A stretch of 11,890 nt of DNA from positions 1-11,890 of the forward strand of contig JBDNIO010000046.1 of NCBI GenBank assembly GCA_041688215.1. Direction: 5' to 3'. The translations under genes were made by a program, and so were the position numbers. This document shows, in pieces, positions 1 to 7,222 of this stretch. Position 1 is the first letter of the stretch; each line of letters starts with the position of its first letter. The notes beneath the pieces were generated by a model, which saw only the letters and a list, made by a program, of their open reading frames with translations, did no database searches and was not told the origin of the DNA. The stretch is from JBDNIO01 sp041688215 (lineage in GTDB: Bacteria; Pseudomonadota; Gammaproteobacteria; Nevskiales; Salinisphaeraceae).

Positions 1-2
1 CC

Positions 3-93
3 CTGCGCCAAGCCTACGAGACCTACGCGTTCCATCAGCAACAGATTCAGGCGTGCGAAACCGCCATCCAGGCGCATCTGCAGGCCTTTGAGG
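3..93 (+). pseudogene. IS110-family transposase fragment (internal piece)
   Basis: The frame that begins at position 3 reads LRQAYETYAFHQQQIQACET and continues AIQAHLQAFE. This resembles the linker segment of IS110/IS1111-type (DEDD) transposases, the helical stretch between the RuvC-like N-terminal domain and the C-terminal transposase_20 domain. After about position 93 the similarity stops. The frame stays open to a stop at 486-488, but it reads low-complexity Gly/Asp/Ser/Pro sequence and then the antisense of the membrane gene, so the rest is probably not transposase. The 5' part lies outside the window and the C-terminal catalytic domain is missing, so this is a remnant rather than an active element. 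The assignment rests on remembered family appearance, not on a search. The right boundary is uncertain, somewhere between about 93 and 130. Confidence 0.5.
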
Positions 94-367
94 GGGAAGA
101 CGGCGAAGATGGTGATAGCGGGTCAGGCCCCGCGCCGCCGCCTGCGGCAACTCCGATAAGCGGAAAGCCGGTAATAGCCGTTGATAATGCGAACAGAAAG
201 ACGCCAAAAAGCAGCGCCGGTAGCACCGCTGCGAGCAGGCCGCGCAACATCCCGCCGGCGGTTTTACCACCCACAAAACCTGCCAATAGCGGACCAACCA
301 AAGGTAACCAGAACAGCGCCATCCAGACCATGGCCATAATCAGGCGGCCCTTGTGTGTATCACTCAT
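47..367 (-). CDS. small hydrophobic membrane protein, 3' end probably replaced by IS sequence
   Basis: This is a 106-residue ORF. Residues 10-30 and about 42-72 are strongly hydrophobic, consistent with two or three membrane segments. The segment WLPLVGPLLAGFVGGKTAGG resembles small membrane proteins with the GPLLAGFVGG motif (DUF5518-like), but I do not recognise a function. From about residue 80 the protein turns into a Pro/Ser-rich stretch ending in KACRCAWMAVSHA. That tail is the antisense of the apparent IS110 transposase fragment, and the stop codon (47-49) lies inside that fragment. I infer that the natural C-terminus was cut off by insertion or rearrangement near position 130 and that the ORF now borrows a stop. 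The start ATG at 365-367 follows an AGGCAG stretch, a weak ribosome binding site. The gene is divergent from glyA. It may be functional if the tail is tolerated. Confidence 0.5.
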   Translation of the reverse strand: MSDTHKGRLIMAMVWMALFWLPLVGPLLAGFVGGKTAGGMLRGLLAAVLPALLFGVFLFALSTAITGFPLIGVAAGGGAGPDPLSPSSPSSPSKACRCAWMAVSHA

Positions 368-491
368 TTCATCTGCCTGTTGTCCGGATTTTCAACCTGC
401 GCCTCATCAAGAGGAGTGCGCACAACATATGGGGTCGCACAGCCATTGCGCTACACTATGCGCCCTTCACGTTGTAGCTAAAGAGTAAAAC
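368..491. promoter_or_regulatory. divergent intergenic region upstream of glyA
   Basis: These 124 bp lie between the minus-strand membrane gene and glyA, so they must hold the start signals for both. A TACACTATG stretch at 452-460 is a plausible -10 for glyA, but no good -35 lies 16-18 bp upstream. No PurR-like palindrome such as the one known upstream of E. coli glyA was seen, and no riboswitch-like structure was recognised. The glyA start is preceded by AAAGAG about 6 bp upstream, a weak ribosome binding site. Confidence 0.35.
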
Positions 492-1796
492 ATGTTTGAT
501 TCATCCCAAACCCTGTCGCAATTTGACCCTGAACTGGCGGCTTCGATAAATGCCGAAAACCAGCGCCAGGAAGATCATATCGAATTAATTGCCTCGGAAA
601 ATTACGCCAGCCCGCGGGTGATGGCCGCGCAAGGCACACAGCTGACCAATAAATACGCGGAAGGCTATCCCGGCAAGCGTTATTACGGTGGCTGTGAATT
701 TGTGGACGTGGCGGAAAAACTCGCCATCGAACGTGCCTGCGAATTATTTGCCTGCGATTTTGCGAATGTGCAGCCGCACTCCGGCGCACAGGCCAATGCG
801 GCGGTGTTTCAGGCGCTGGTAAAGCCGGGGGATACCGTGCTCGGCATGAGTCTGGCCCACGGGGGTCACCTGACTCACGGCGCGGCACCGAATTTTTCCG
901 GCAAGAATTACAACGCGGTGCAGTACGGAATTAACCCAGACACCGGCGTGATGGATTACGATGAAATCGTCGCGCTTGCGCGCGAGCACCAGCCGAAAAT
1001 GCTGATTGGCGGTTTTTCCGCCTATTCACGTGTGGTGGACTGGGCGCGTCTGCGCGAAATTGCCGATGAAGTTGGCGCCTACCTCTTCGTGGACATGGCA
1101 CACGTGGCCGGCCTGGTGGCCGTCGGCGTGTATCCCAGCCCGCTGCCGCATGCGCATGTCGTTACCACAACCACGCACAAGACCCTGCGTGGCCCGCGCG
1201 GCGGATTGATTTTGTCTGCAATCGGTGACGAAAAAATCTACAAGAAGCTGAATTCGGCGGTGTTTCCCGGTATTCAGGGCGGCCCGTTAATGCACGTAAT
1301 CGCCGCCAAGGCGGTGGCGCTGAAAGAAGCACTGGCGCCAGAATTCAAGATTTATCAGCAAAAGGTCGTTGATAATGCCCGCGCCATGGCAGCCGTTTTT
1401 GTCGAACGGGGATACGACGTCGTATCCGCCGGCACCGATAACCACCTGATGCTGGTGAGTCTGATCAAGAAAGACATTACCGGCAAGGACGCCGAGGAAA
1501 CCTTGGGCCGCGCCAACATCACCGTCAACAAGAACGCGGTCCCCAATGATCCGCGCTCGCCGTTTGTCACCAGCGGTTTGCGCATTGGCACGCCGGCGTC
1601 CACCACCCGGGGCTTTGTCGAAGCCGATGTAGCCGCTGTGGCGACCTGGATTTGCGACTTGCTGGACGTGTTGGCGGACGATGGCGATCTGGATTCCGCA
1701 GTAAATACCGTGCGCACGAAAGTGGCAGAACTATGCGAGCGCTATCCCGTTTATGGTGCGCAGGCTGCCACCAACGAGGCGCTTGCCTCGGCCTAA
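492..1796 (+). CDS. glyA: serine hydroxymethyltransferase
   Basis: This cytosolic PLP enzyme interconverts serine plus tetrahydrofolate with glycine plus 5,10-methylene-tetrahydrofolate and is the main source of one-carbon units. The 434-residue product matches the family from its N-terminus (ELIASENYAS at 31-40, NKYAEGYPGKRYYGG at 53-67). The PLP lysine is K230 in VVTTTTHKTLRGPRGG, and D201 and H204 in DMAHVAGL are the usual cofactor-contacting residues. At 434 residues it is slightly longer than the 417 of E. coli GlyA, mainly through a C-terminal tail of about 15 residues. The start at 492 gives the canonical length before the conserved core. It is the first gene of the plus-strand cluster, and nrdR begins 2 bp after its stop, so the two are probably co-transcribed. 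Its product pairs functionally with FolD near the other end of the window. Confidence 0.97.
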   Translation: MFDSSQTLSQFDPELAASINAENQRQEDHIELIASENYASPRVMAAQGTQLTNKYAEGYPGKRYYGGCEFVDVAEKLAIERACELFACDFANVQPHSGAQANAAVFQALVKPGDTVLGMSLAHGGHLTHGAAPNFSGKNYNAVQYGINPDTGVMDYDEIVALAREHQPKMLIGGFSAYSRVVDWARLREIADEVGAYLFVDMAHVAGLVAVGVYPSPLPHAHVVTTTTHKTLRGPRGGLILSAIGDEKIYKKLNSAVFPGIQGGPLMHVIAAKAVALKEALAPEFKIYQQKVVDNARAMAAVFVERGYDVVSAGTDNHLMLVSLIKKDITGKDAEETLGRANITVNKNAVPNDPRSPFVTSGLRIGTPASTTRGFVEADVAAVATWICDLLDVLADDGDLDSAVNTVRTKVAELCERYPVYGAQAATNEALASA

Positions 1797-1798
1797 AG

Positions 1799-2323
1799 AT
1801 GCATTGCCCATTCTGCGGGGTAGATGCCACGCGCGTGATCGATTCGCGGCTGGTGGTTGAGGGCGGGCAGGTCAAGCGCCGGCGTGAATGTTCCGACTGC
1901 GGCTCGCGCTTCACGACCTTCGAGATCGCCGAACTGGTGATGCCGCGGATTGTGAAAAACGACGGCACGCCGGAGCCATTCAATGAAGCTAAATTACGGC
2001 GCGGCATTACCCAGGCCTTGTATAAGCGCCCGGTTAAAACAGACGCTGTGGATACCGCCATCAGCCGCATCACCCATCGCCTACGCACCGAAAGCGAACG
2101 CGATGTGCCCTCGCGCAAACTCGGCAACTGGGTGATGGAAGAACTGCGCGAACTCGACCAGGTGGCATTCGTGCGCTTTGCTTCGGTGTATCGACGGTTT
2201 GAAGACGTGAATGCGTTCCGAGAAGAAATCGAGCGTCTTGAATCTACCCCGGACCGCACTCAAGCGCGCCGTCAGTTATCGCTGATTGAATCCGGCGCCG
2301 CGTCTGATAAGGATTCCGACTAG
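1799..2323 (+). CDS. nrdR: transcriptional repressor NrdR
   Basis: NrdR represses ribonucleotide reductase operons, sensing ATP/dATP through an ATP-cone. The start was set at ATG 1799, because the protein then begins MHCPFCG, the invariant NrdR N-terminus. A longer frame exists from 1652, but it would overlap glyA by about 145 bp. The zinc ribbon uses C3, C6, C31 and C34 (CPFC and CSDC), with the Arg-rich stretch KRRREC just before the second pair. The ATP-cone occupies about residues 49-139 (VMPRIVKNDG through FVRFASVYRRFEDV). The product is 174 residues against about 150 for typical NrdR. The extra 20 or so residues form a polar C-terminal tail (QLSLIESGAASDKDSD). It starts 2 bp after the glyA stop and its own TAG overlaps the GTG of ribD, so translation is likely coupled. 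The glyA-nrdR-ribD order is common in gammaproteobacteria. Confidence 0.96.
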   Translation: MHCPFCGVDATRVIDSRLVVEGGQVKRRRECSDCGSRFTTFEIAELVMPRIVKNDGTPEPFNEAKLRRGITQALYKRPVKTDAVDTAISRITHRLRTESERDVPSRKLGNWVMEELRELDQVAFVRFASVYRRFEDVNAFREEIERLESTPDRTQARRQLSLIESGAASDKDSD

Positions 2324-3429
2324 TGCCAACGCACGAAGAATATATGGCGCACGCCCTGCGCCTTGCGCGCCGCGGCTGGTATAGCACGCTGCCGAATCCA
2401 CGCGTGGGCTGCGTCATCGTGCGCGATGGTCAGATTATCGGCGAGGGCTGGCACGCACAAGCGGGTGGGCCGCACGCCGAGGTCAATGCACTGCGCGACG
2501 CCGAACAGCGTTCCGGCGGTGCCAGGGGTGCAAGCGTGTACGTCACCCTGGAGCCCTGTTGCCATCAGGGGCGCACACCGCCATGCACCGAGGCACTTGT
2601 ATCAGCCGGTGTTACGCAGGCATTCGTCGGCATGCAAGACCCGAATTCACTGGTAGCCGGCGCCGGAATTGCGGCACTGCAGGCCGAAAGCATTGAAGTC
2701 AAAACTGGAGTATTGACGCGGGATTGCGAGGCTCTGAACCCGGGTTTCATAACACGCATGACACAAGGTCGGCCGCGCGTAAGATTGAAGCTTGCGATGA
2801 GTCTGGATGGACGCACAGCCGCGGCCGACGGCAAAAGCCAGTGGATTACCGGCCCCTCTGCGCGAGAAGATGTACATCGGTTTCGCGCTGAATCCGGGGC
2901 AATTCTAACCGGCATCGAAACGGTATTGGCGGATGATCCGTCGCTGAACGTACGCCTGAAAAACGAGCACGGCGAAAGGCGCCAGCCCTTGCGCGTGGTG
3001 CTGGACAGCAAACTGCGTTTGCCCCCCAGTGCTAAAATGCTGGGCTTGACGGGCCGCACGCTGGTAATGACTGCGGCGAAGGCGGGCCAGGACTGGGATG
3101 CGCTGGCGGTAGCCGGTGCGGAATTGCGCCGGGTGCCGCCCGCCGGCAAGCATCTGAATCTGCATGAAGTGATGCGCGTGCTGGCGCAGGAACAGATCAA
3201 TGATCTCTGGGTGGAATGCGGCGCGACACTGGCGGGCGCGCTGGTCACCGCGGGCCTGGTGGATGAGCTGTTGTTGTACGTAGCGCCCAGTCTGGTCGGT
3301 GATGGCGGCCGTGGCTTGCTGAGCTTGCCGGGCGCGAAAAAACTGAGTGATCGTGTTGAACTGGAAATCTTAGAGATGCGCGCCGTGGGCAAGGACTGGC
3401 GCATTACCGCTAGTCCGAACATGAGTTAG
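2323..3429 (+). CDS. ribD: bifunctional pyrimidine deaminase/reductase RibD
   Basis: RibD carries out two consecutive steps of riboflavin synthesis: deamination of the 2,5-diaminopyrimidine ribosyl phosphate, then NADPH-dependent reduction of the ribose to ribityl. The product is 368 residues. The N-terminal deaminase (about 1-145) has the zinc site HAE at 51-53 and PCCHQGRTPPC at 78-88 (C79/C80, C88). The C-terminal reductase (about 146-365) contains the motif LAMSLDGRTA and the stretches GIETVLADDPSLNVR and ECGATLAGAL. The start is GTG at 2323, whose G is shared with the nrdR stop codon (TAGTG). An AAGGA at 2308-2312 can serve as ribosome binding site. This start gives the usual N-terminus with the first helix HEEYMAHALRLARRG. 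All expected catalytic residues appear to be present. Confidence 0.97.
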   Translation: MPTHEEYMAHALRLARRGWYSTLPNPRVGCVIVRDGQIIGEGWHAQAGGPHAEVNALRDAEQRSGGARGASVYVTLEPCCHQGRTPPCTEALVSAGVTQAFVGMQDPNSLVAGAGIAALQAESIEVKTGVLTRDCEALNPGFITRMTQGRPRVRLKLAMSLDGRTAAADGKSQWITGPSAREDVHRFRAESGAILTGIETVLADDPSLNVRLKNEHGERRQPLRVVLDSKLRLPPSAKMLGLTGRTLVMTAAKAGQDWDALAVAGAELRRVPPAGKHLNLHEVMRVLAQEQINDLWVECGATLAGALVTAGLVDELLLYVAPSLVGDGGRGLLSLPGAKKLSDRVELEILEMRAVGKDWRITASPNMS

Positions 3430-3447
3430 AGGATTGCAAACCGCAAC

Positions 3448-4071
3448 ATGTTTACTGGAATAATCAGAGGTCTTGGCCGCGTTGCAGAAATGCGCGAAGT
3501 CGGCGGCGACTTGCGCATTGCGCTGGACGCTGGCGCCGCCGATCTGGGCGCCCTTCTGGGTCCCTTGGCGCTGGGCGACAGCGTGGCCGTGAACGGTGTC
3601 TGTTTAACCGTTGTGGCGCTGGAAGCCGGCGGCTTTGCTGCGGACGTGTCGCGCGAAACGCTGTTGCTAACATCGCTCGGAAACTGCGAAGTCGGAACGC
3701 AGGTCAATCTAGAGCCTGCGCTGCGGGCAGGCGAACCGCTGGGCGGGCATCTGGTCAGCGGCCATGTCGACGGTCTGGCGCGACTGGAATCGGACACCGA
3801 AGATGCCCGCTCGCAACGCTTGCGTTTTTCCGTACCACCCGACCTGCGACGCTTTATCGCCGTCAAGGGTTCGGTAACGCTGGATGGCATCAGCCTTACA
3901 GTGAATACAACTCAAGATGCGGGTTTCGATGTAAATATCGTCCCGCATACGCTGGCGGTTACCAACCTGGGCCAGCGCGTGGTTGGCGACCACGTGAACC
4001 TGGAAGTGGATATGCTGGCCCGTTATGTCGACCGACTGCTGCAGACGCAACCACATGAAACGAGAGAATAA
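3448..4071 (+). CDS. ribE: riboflavin synthase, alpha chain
   Basis: The enzyme dismutates two molecules of 6,7-dimethyl-8-ribityllumazine into riboflavin and the pyrimidinedione that is recycled by RibH. The 207-residue product starts MFTGII, the classic N-terminus. It consists of two tandem lumazine-binding domains (about 1-97 and 98-195), shown by the duplicated motifs NGVCLTV (49-55) and DGISLTVN (146-153), and by GGHLVSGHVDG at 99-109. The gene is called ribC in E. coli and ribE in many other bacteria. It follows ribD after 18 bp, with AGAGGA at 3428-3433 as a somewhat distant ribosome binding site, and lies 2 bp ahead of ribBA. Length and motifs are ordinary. Confidence 0.96.
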   Translation: MFTGIIRGLGRVAEMREVGGDLRIALDAGAADLGALLGPLALGDSVAVNGVCLTVVALEAGGFAADVSRETLLLTSLGNCEVGTQVNLEPALRAGEPLGGHLVSGHVDGLARLESDTEDARSQRLRFSVPPDLRRFIAVKGSVTLDGISLTVNTTQDAGFDVNIVPHTLAVTNLGQRVVGDHVNLEVDMLARYVDRLLQTQPHETRE

Positions 4072-4073
4072 CC

Positions 4074-5201
4074 ATGGCGCTAAGCCCTATCAAAGACATT
4101 ATCGAAGACATCCGCAACGGCCGCATGGTGATCATGCTGGACGACGAGGACCGCGAAAACGAAGGCGATCTGATCCTGGCCGCGGACCATGTTTCGCCGG
4201 AACACATCAATTTCATGGCGCGCTACGGGCGCGGTCTGATTTGTTTAACACTCACGCGCGAGCGCTGCCAGCAATTGCATCTGCCGCTGATGGTGTCTTC
4301 GGGCAATCACGAGCAGCAGAAAACCAACTTTACAGTGTCGATCGAGGCTGCTGAGGGCGTAACCACCGGCATCTCTGCGCATGACCGCGCGGAGACGGTG
4401 CGCAGCGCCGTTAAGCCCGACGCCAGCGCCAATGATCTGGTGCAGCCAGGGCATATTTTTCCACTCATGAGCCAGCCCGGCGGCACGCTGGCCCGCGCGG
4501 GCCATACCGAGGCCGGCTGCGATCTGGCGCGTCTGGCCGGCCTGGAACCGGCGTCCGTGATTGTCGAAATTCTCAATGAAGACGGCAGCATGGCGCGCTT
4601 GCCGGACCTGGAAAAGTTTGCCGAACAGCACGATATCAAGCTCGGCACCATTGCCGATTTAATCCGCTACCGCATCGCTAACGAGCGCACCGTAGTGCGG
4701 GTTACCGAAACCGAAGTGGAAACGGAATTCGGCCCGTTTATGTTGTATTCTTACGAAGACGAAGTGGATAAGGTCGTGCATCTGGCGCTGGTCAAGGGTG
4801 ACATCAAGCCGGAAGAGCCAACGCTGGTGCGCGTACATGTTCGCAACACGCTCAGCGATGTCATGGGCGTGCGCCATCCCGAATTTGGCTGGCCTTTAAG
4901 CCACGCGTTAAAGCATGTGGCCGAGGCTGGAAAAGGCGTGGTCGTGGTCCTGCGCAAACCCGAAACCGCGCGTGAGCTGGTGCAGCGCATTCGCATGCTC
5001 GAGGGGCATGCCGACGCCACCGGCGAGGCCGAATCGCACGACGACAGCGATGACAGCCGCGTGCTGCGCACCTATGGCATCGGCGCGCAAATCCTTACCG
5101 ACCTGGGCGTGCGCCGCATGCGGGTGCTATCCGCGCCGCTGCGTATGCATGCCATCTCCGGATTTGGGCTGGAAGTGGTGGAATACGTGCAGAGCGAATA
5201 G
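4074..5201 (+). CDS. ribBA: RibBA-type protein: DHBP synthase with degenerate GTP cyclohydrolase II-like half
   Basis: The N-terminal half (about 1-203) is 3,4-dihydroxy-2-butanone-4-phosphate synthase, which converts ribulose 5-phosphate to the four-carbon unit used by RibH. It shows DDEDRENEGDL at 23-33, TTGISAHDRA at 97-106 and RAGHTEAGCDLARL at 141-154. The C-terminal half (about 205-375) has the GTP cyclohydrolase II fold, recognisable by LVRVHVRNTLSDVMG (251-265) and RTYGIGAQILTDLGVRRMRVL (332-352). However, the cysteines that bind catalytic zinc in true RibA (the SECLTGDVFGS.RCDCG region) are absent, and residues 204-375 contain no cysteine at all. Active cyclohydrolase is therefore unlikely. 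This matches the RibBX variant described in Proteobacteria, where a separate RibA supplies the activity. The gene lies 2 bp after ribE. Automated annotation would probably call it bifunctional. Confidence 0.93.
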   Translation: MALSPIKDIIEDIRNGRMVIMLDDEDRENEGDLILAADHVSPEHINFMARYGRGLICLTLTRERCQQLHLPLMVSSGNHEQQKTNFTVSIEAAEGVTTGISAHDRAETVRSAVKPDASANDLVQPGHIFPLMSQPGGTLARAGHTEAGCDLARLAGLEPASVIVEILNEDGSMARLPDLEKFAEQHDIKLGTIADLIRYRIANERTVVRVTETEVETEFGPFMLYSYEDEVDKVVHLALVKGDIKPEEPTLVRVHVRNTLSDVMGVRHPEFGWPLSHALKHVAEAGKGVVVVLRKPETARELVQRIRMLEGHADATGEAESHDDSDDSRVLRTYGIGAQILTDLGVRRMRVLSAPLRMHAISGFGLEVVEYVQSE

Positions 5202-5219
5202 GGCAAGCCGTTGCAGTCG

Positions 5220-5228
5220 TGCGATAAT
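5220..5228 (+). promoter_or_regulatory. candidate extended -10 promoter for ribH-nusB-thiL
   Basis: The 67-bp gap between ribBA and ribH is the largest in the cluster and contains TGCGATAAT, a good match to an extended -10 (TG, one base, then a TATAAT-like hexamer). No convincing -35 lies 16-18 bp upstream; the nearest, TTGCAG at 5211-5216, is far too close. If used, transcription would start near 5235. This is a motif match only. Confidence 0.3.
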
Positions 5229-5268
5229 TAGCCCCACACGGCACTTTTTCGGCACCAGGCCCAGCACT

Positions 5269-5739
5269 ATGCAAACTATCGAAGGCGATTTTGACGTACC
5301 CGGCTCGCGCTATGCGATTGTGGCCACACGCTGGAACGATCATATTGTGGATCGTCTGCTCGATGCCGCGCTGGAAGTGCTGGCTGAAACAGATATTGCA
5401 GACGACGACATCACCGTCGTGCGTGTGCCCGGCGCCTTTGAGCTGCCCCTGATGTGTGATCGCTTGGCCGAAACGGGTGATTACGATGCCGTTATCGCGC
5501 TCGGCGCCGTTATCCGCGGCGAAACCCCGCATTTCGATTACATCTGCGCCGAAGCCGCGAAAGGCCTGACCGACACCGCTTTGGAATATGGCTTGCCGAT
5601 CACTTTCGGCGTAATCACCGCAGACACCATCGAGCAGGCCGACGCGCGTTCGCAACCCGGCGAAGAAAACAACAAAGGCACCGAAGCCGCCAGTGCCGCA
5701 GTAGAGATGGTGAGTATTCTGCGCCAACTTGCGGCGTAG
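5269..5739 (+). CDS. ribH: 6,7-dimethyl-8-ribityllumazine synthase
   Basis: Lumazine synthase condenses the RibB product with the ribitylaminopyrimidine to give dimethylribityllumazine, the substrate of riboflavin synthase. The protein usually assembles as a pentamer or icosahedral capsid. The start was set at ATG 5269, giving 156 residues, the same as E. coli RibH; the frame is open further upstream only through ribBA. Visible motifs are RWN at 21-23, VPGAFELP at 53-60, GAVIRGETPHFDYI at 79-92 with the catalytic base H88, ITFGVIT at 111-117 and R127, followed by the phosphate-binding region. That region reads SQPGEENNKG instead of the E. coli AGTKAGNKG, but NKG is kept. No Shine-Dalgarno sequence precedes the start. 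nusB begins 3 bp after its stop. Confidence 0.96.
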   Translation: MQTIEGDFDVPGSRYAIVATRWNDHIVDRLLDAALEVLAETDIADDDITVVRVPGAFELPLMCDRLAETGDYDAVIALGAVIRGETPHFDYICAEAAKGLTDTALEYGLPITFGVITADTIEQADARSQPGEENNKGTEAASAAVEMVSILRQLAA

Positions 5740-5742
5740 TCG

Positions 5743-6207
5743 GTGAGCGAGCCCAAGACAGAGCCAAAGCCCGTCAAAAAAGGCAGCAGCCGCAGCGGTG
5801 CGCGCGAAGTTGCGATGCAGGCGCTGTATCAATGGCTGCAGGCCGAGACCGAAGCCGGCGAGCTGGTGCAGCAATTCAAGCGTGCGGGCCTGTTGAAAGA
5901 CATCGACGCCAAATATTTCCGCACGTTGGTGTTGGGCGTTATCGAAGGCGCTGACGGGCTGGCGTTCGAAATCTCGGAAATTCTCGATCGCGATATTACC
6001 CACCTCGACCCCGTGGAGCGCGCAGTACTGCTTTTGGCGGTACTGGAATTGCGTGACCGCGTGGAAGTGCCATACCGCGTGGTTATCAACGAGGCGGTCG
6101 AGCTGACCAAGCGTTTCGGCGGCCAGGATGGCCATCGCTACATCAATGGCGTGCTCGACAAAGCCGCAAAGCGCTTGCGCAGTACTGAAATCAGCGCGCG
6201 GGCGTAA
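5743..6207 (+). CDS. nusB: transcription antitermination factor NusB
   Basis: NusB binds boxA RNA together with NusE (S10) and promotes antitermination at rRNA operons. The 154-residue, all-helical product shows the Arg-rich N-terminal RNA-binding helix SGAREVAMQALYQWL (about 18-32), then LDPVERAVLLLAVLEL and PYRVVINEAVELTKRFGG, and ends GHRYINGVLDKAAKRLR. The start is GTG at 5743, 3 bp after the ribH stop. It adds a basic, disordered leader (SEPKTEPKPVKKGSS) before the conserved core. There is no other start codon before the core at about residue 18, so this one was kept. Linkage to ribH and thiL is conserved across proteobacteria, and co-transcription with ribH is almost certain from the spacing. 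Confidence 0.96.
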   Translation: MSEPKTEPKPVKKGSSRSGAREVAMQALYQWLQAETEAGELVQQFKRAGLLKDIDAKYFRTLVLGVIEGADGLAFEISEILDRDITHLDPVERAVLLLAVLELRDRVEVPYRVVINEAVELTKRFGGQDGHRYINGVLDKAAKRLRSTEISARA

Positions 6208-6234
6208 TCCCAGGGCACGGCGCGAATTCACCCA

Positions 6235-7200
6235 ATGAGTGAGTTTTCCATAATTCGCCGCCTGCTACGCGATGCGCCCGCATTGCGCGATGATGTAATC
6301 ATCGGCCCAGGCGATGACGGCGCCGTGCTAGCGGTGCCGCCCGGCCACGAGCTGGTTCTGACCACCGATACCTTGATCAGCGGCCGCCATTTCCCTAAGG
6401 ATACGCCCGCAGCGGATGTGGGCTGGAAGGCGCTGGCGGTAAACCTGAGTGACCTGGCGGCAATGGCAGCCGAGCCCGCGTGGATAACGATTGCGCTAAG
6501 CCTGCCAGAGGAAGACGAAAACTGGCTGGCCGGGTTCGTTTCCGGATTATTCCCATTGCTGCAGTCCAGCGGCGCGGCGCTGGTCGGCGGCGATTTAACT
6601 CACGGTGATTTAAGTATTACCGTGCAGGCTGCGGGTCTGGTCCCGGCGGGTCAGGCGCTACGCCGCGATGGCGCACAAATCGGCGACAGGGTTTGCGTAA
6701 CCGGGTATTTGGGTGATGCTGCTTTGGGCCTCGGGTTGTGGACGCGCTCGCAAGGTGGGCAAACCGGCGCGCTTGGTTATTTGTTGCAACGTCTGAGCCG
6801 GCCCGAACCACGCTGCAACGCCGGGCGCGTTCTGCGGGGCAGGGCGCATGCGGGGGTTGATGTGTCTGATGGCCTTGCCGCGGACCTGGGTCACATGCTC
6901 ACCGCAAGCGGCGTGGGCGCAAAGCTGCAAGCAGGGTTACTGCCGTCATCAAATGCCTTTGATGAGTACTGCCCGCCGGAGCAACGCTTGCCGCTACAGC
7001 TTAACGGTGGTGATGACTATGAGTTGTGCGTAACCTTGAACGAGACCGAAATTGCGACAGTGCAGGCGGCGCTGGACTGCAAGTTCACAGCTATCGGGGA
7101 GATCGTCGCCGAACCGGGCTTGACGCTGGTTGATGATCAGCAGAATGCCATAGACCTGCCTACAGGCGGTTACGATCATTTTCCAGCCAGTCCCGAGTGA
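6235..7200 (+). CDS. thiL: thiamine-monophosphate kinase
   Basis: ThiL phosphorylates thiamine monophosphate to the cofactor thiamine diphosphate, using ATP. The 321-residue product (E. coli has 325) belongs to the PurM/SelD-type ATP-binding superfamily. It shows GPGDDGAVL at 24-32, TTDTLISGRHF at 43-53, NLSDLAAMAA at 70-79, GGDLTHG at 118-124, GVDVSDGLAADLGHM at 207-221 and NGGDDYEL at 257-264; the aspartates are the usual Mg/ATP ligands. The C-terminus ends GGYDHF, close to the family's GWDHF-like ending. It starts 27 bp after nusB without a clear ribosome binding site; ATG 6235 gives the standard N-terminus. The gene that often follows thiL in gammaproteobacteria, pgpA, is not here. Instead a convergent gene begins 22 bp downstream. 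Confidence 0.96.
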   Translation: MSEFSIIRRLLRDAPALRDDVIIGPGDDGAVLAVPPGHELVLTTDTLISGRHFPKDTPAADVGWKALAVNLSDLAAMAAEPAWITIALSLPEEDENWLAGFVSGLFPLLQSSGAALVGGDLTHGDLSITVQAAGLVPAGQALRRDGAQIGDRVCVTGYLGDAALGLGLWTRSQGGQTGALGYLLQRLSRPEPRCNAGRVLRGRAHAGVDVSDGLAADLGHMLTASGVGAKLQAGLLPSSNAFDEYCPPEQRLPLQLNGGDDYELCVTLNETEIATVQAALDCKFTAIGEIVAEPGLTLVDDQQNAIDLPTGGYDHFPASPE

Positions 7201-7222
7201 ATCTTTGGCTGACTAAAATCCG

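Noticed and set aside
1652..1798. Upstream extension of nrdR
   Set aside because: The extension overlaps glyA, and the canonical NrdR N-terminus MHCPFCG begins at 1799.
1567..2259. Minus-strand ORF of 230 residues across glyA and nrdR
   Set aside because: It is a shadow of two well-supported plus-strand genes; the composition is Arg/Ser-rich with no motif.
3430..4073. FMN riboswitch in the rib cluster
   Set aside because: The gaps before ribE (18 bp) and ribBA (2 bp) are too short, and the conserved FMN-element segments were not seen in any gap of the cluster.
4915..5268. Upstream extension of ribH within ribBA
   Set aside because: The reading is low-complexity Cys/Arg/Ser-rich shadow of ribBA. 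Lumazine synthase begins at 5269, giving the family length of 156.
5095..6231. Long minus-strand ORF of 378 residues
   Set aside because: It lies entirely opposite ribH, nusB and the end of ribBA, whose products have clear family motifs. Its reading shows no recognisable domain and reflects codon bias of the true strand.
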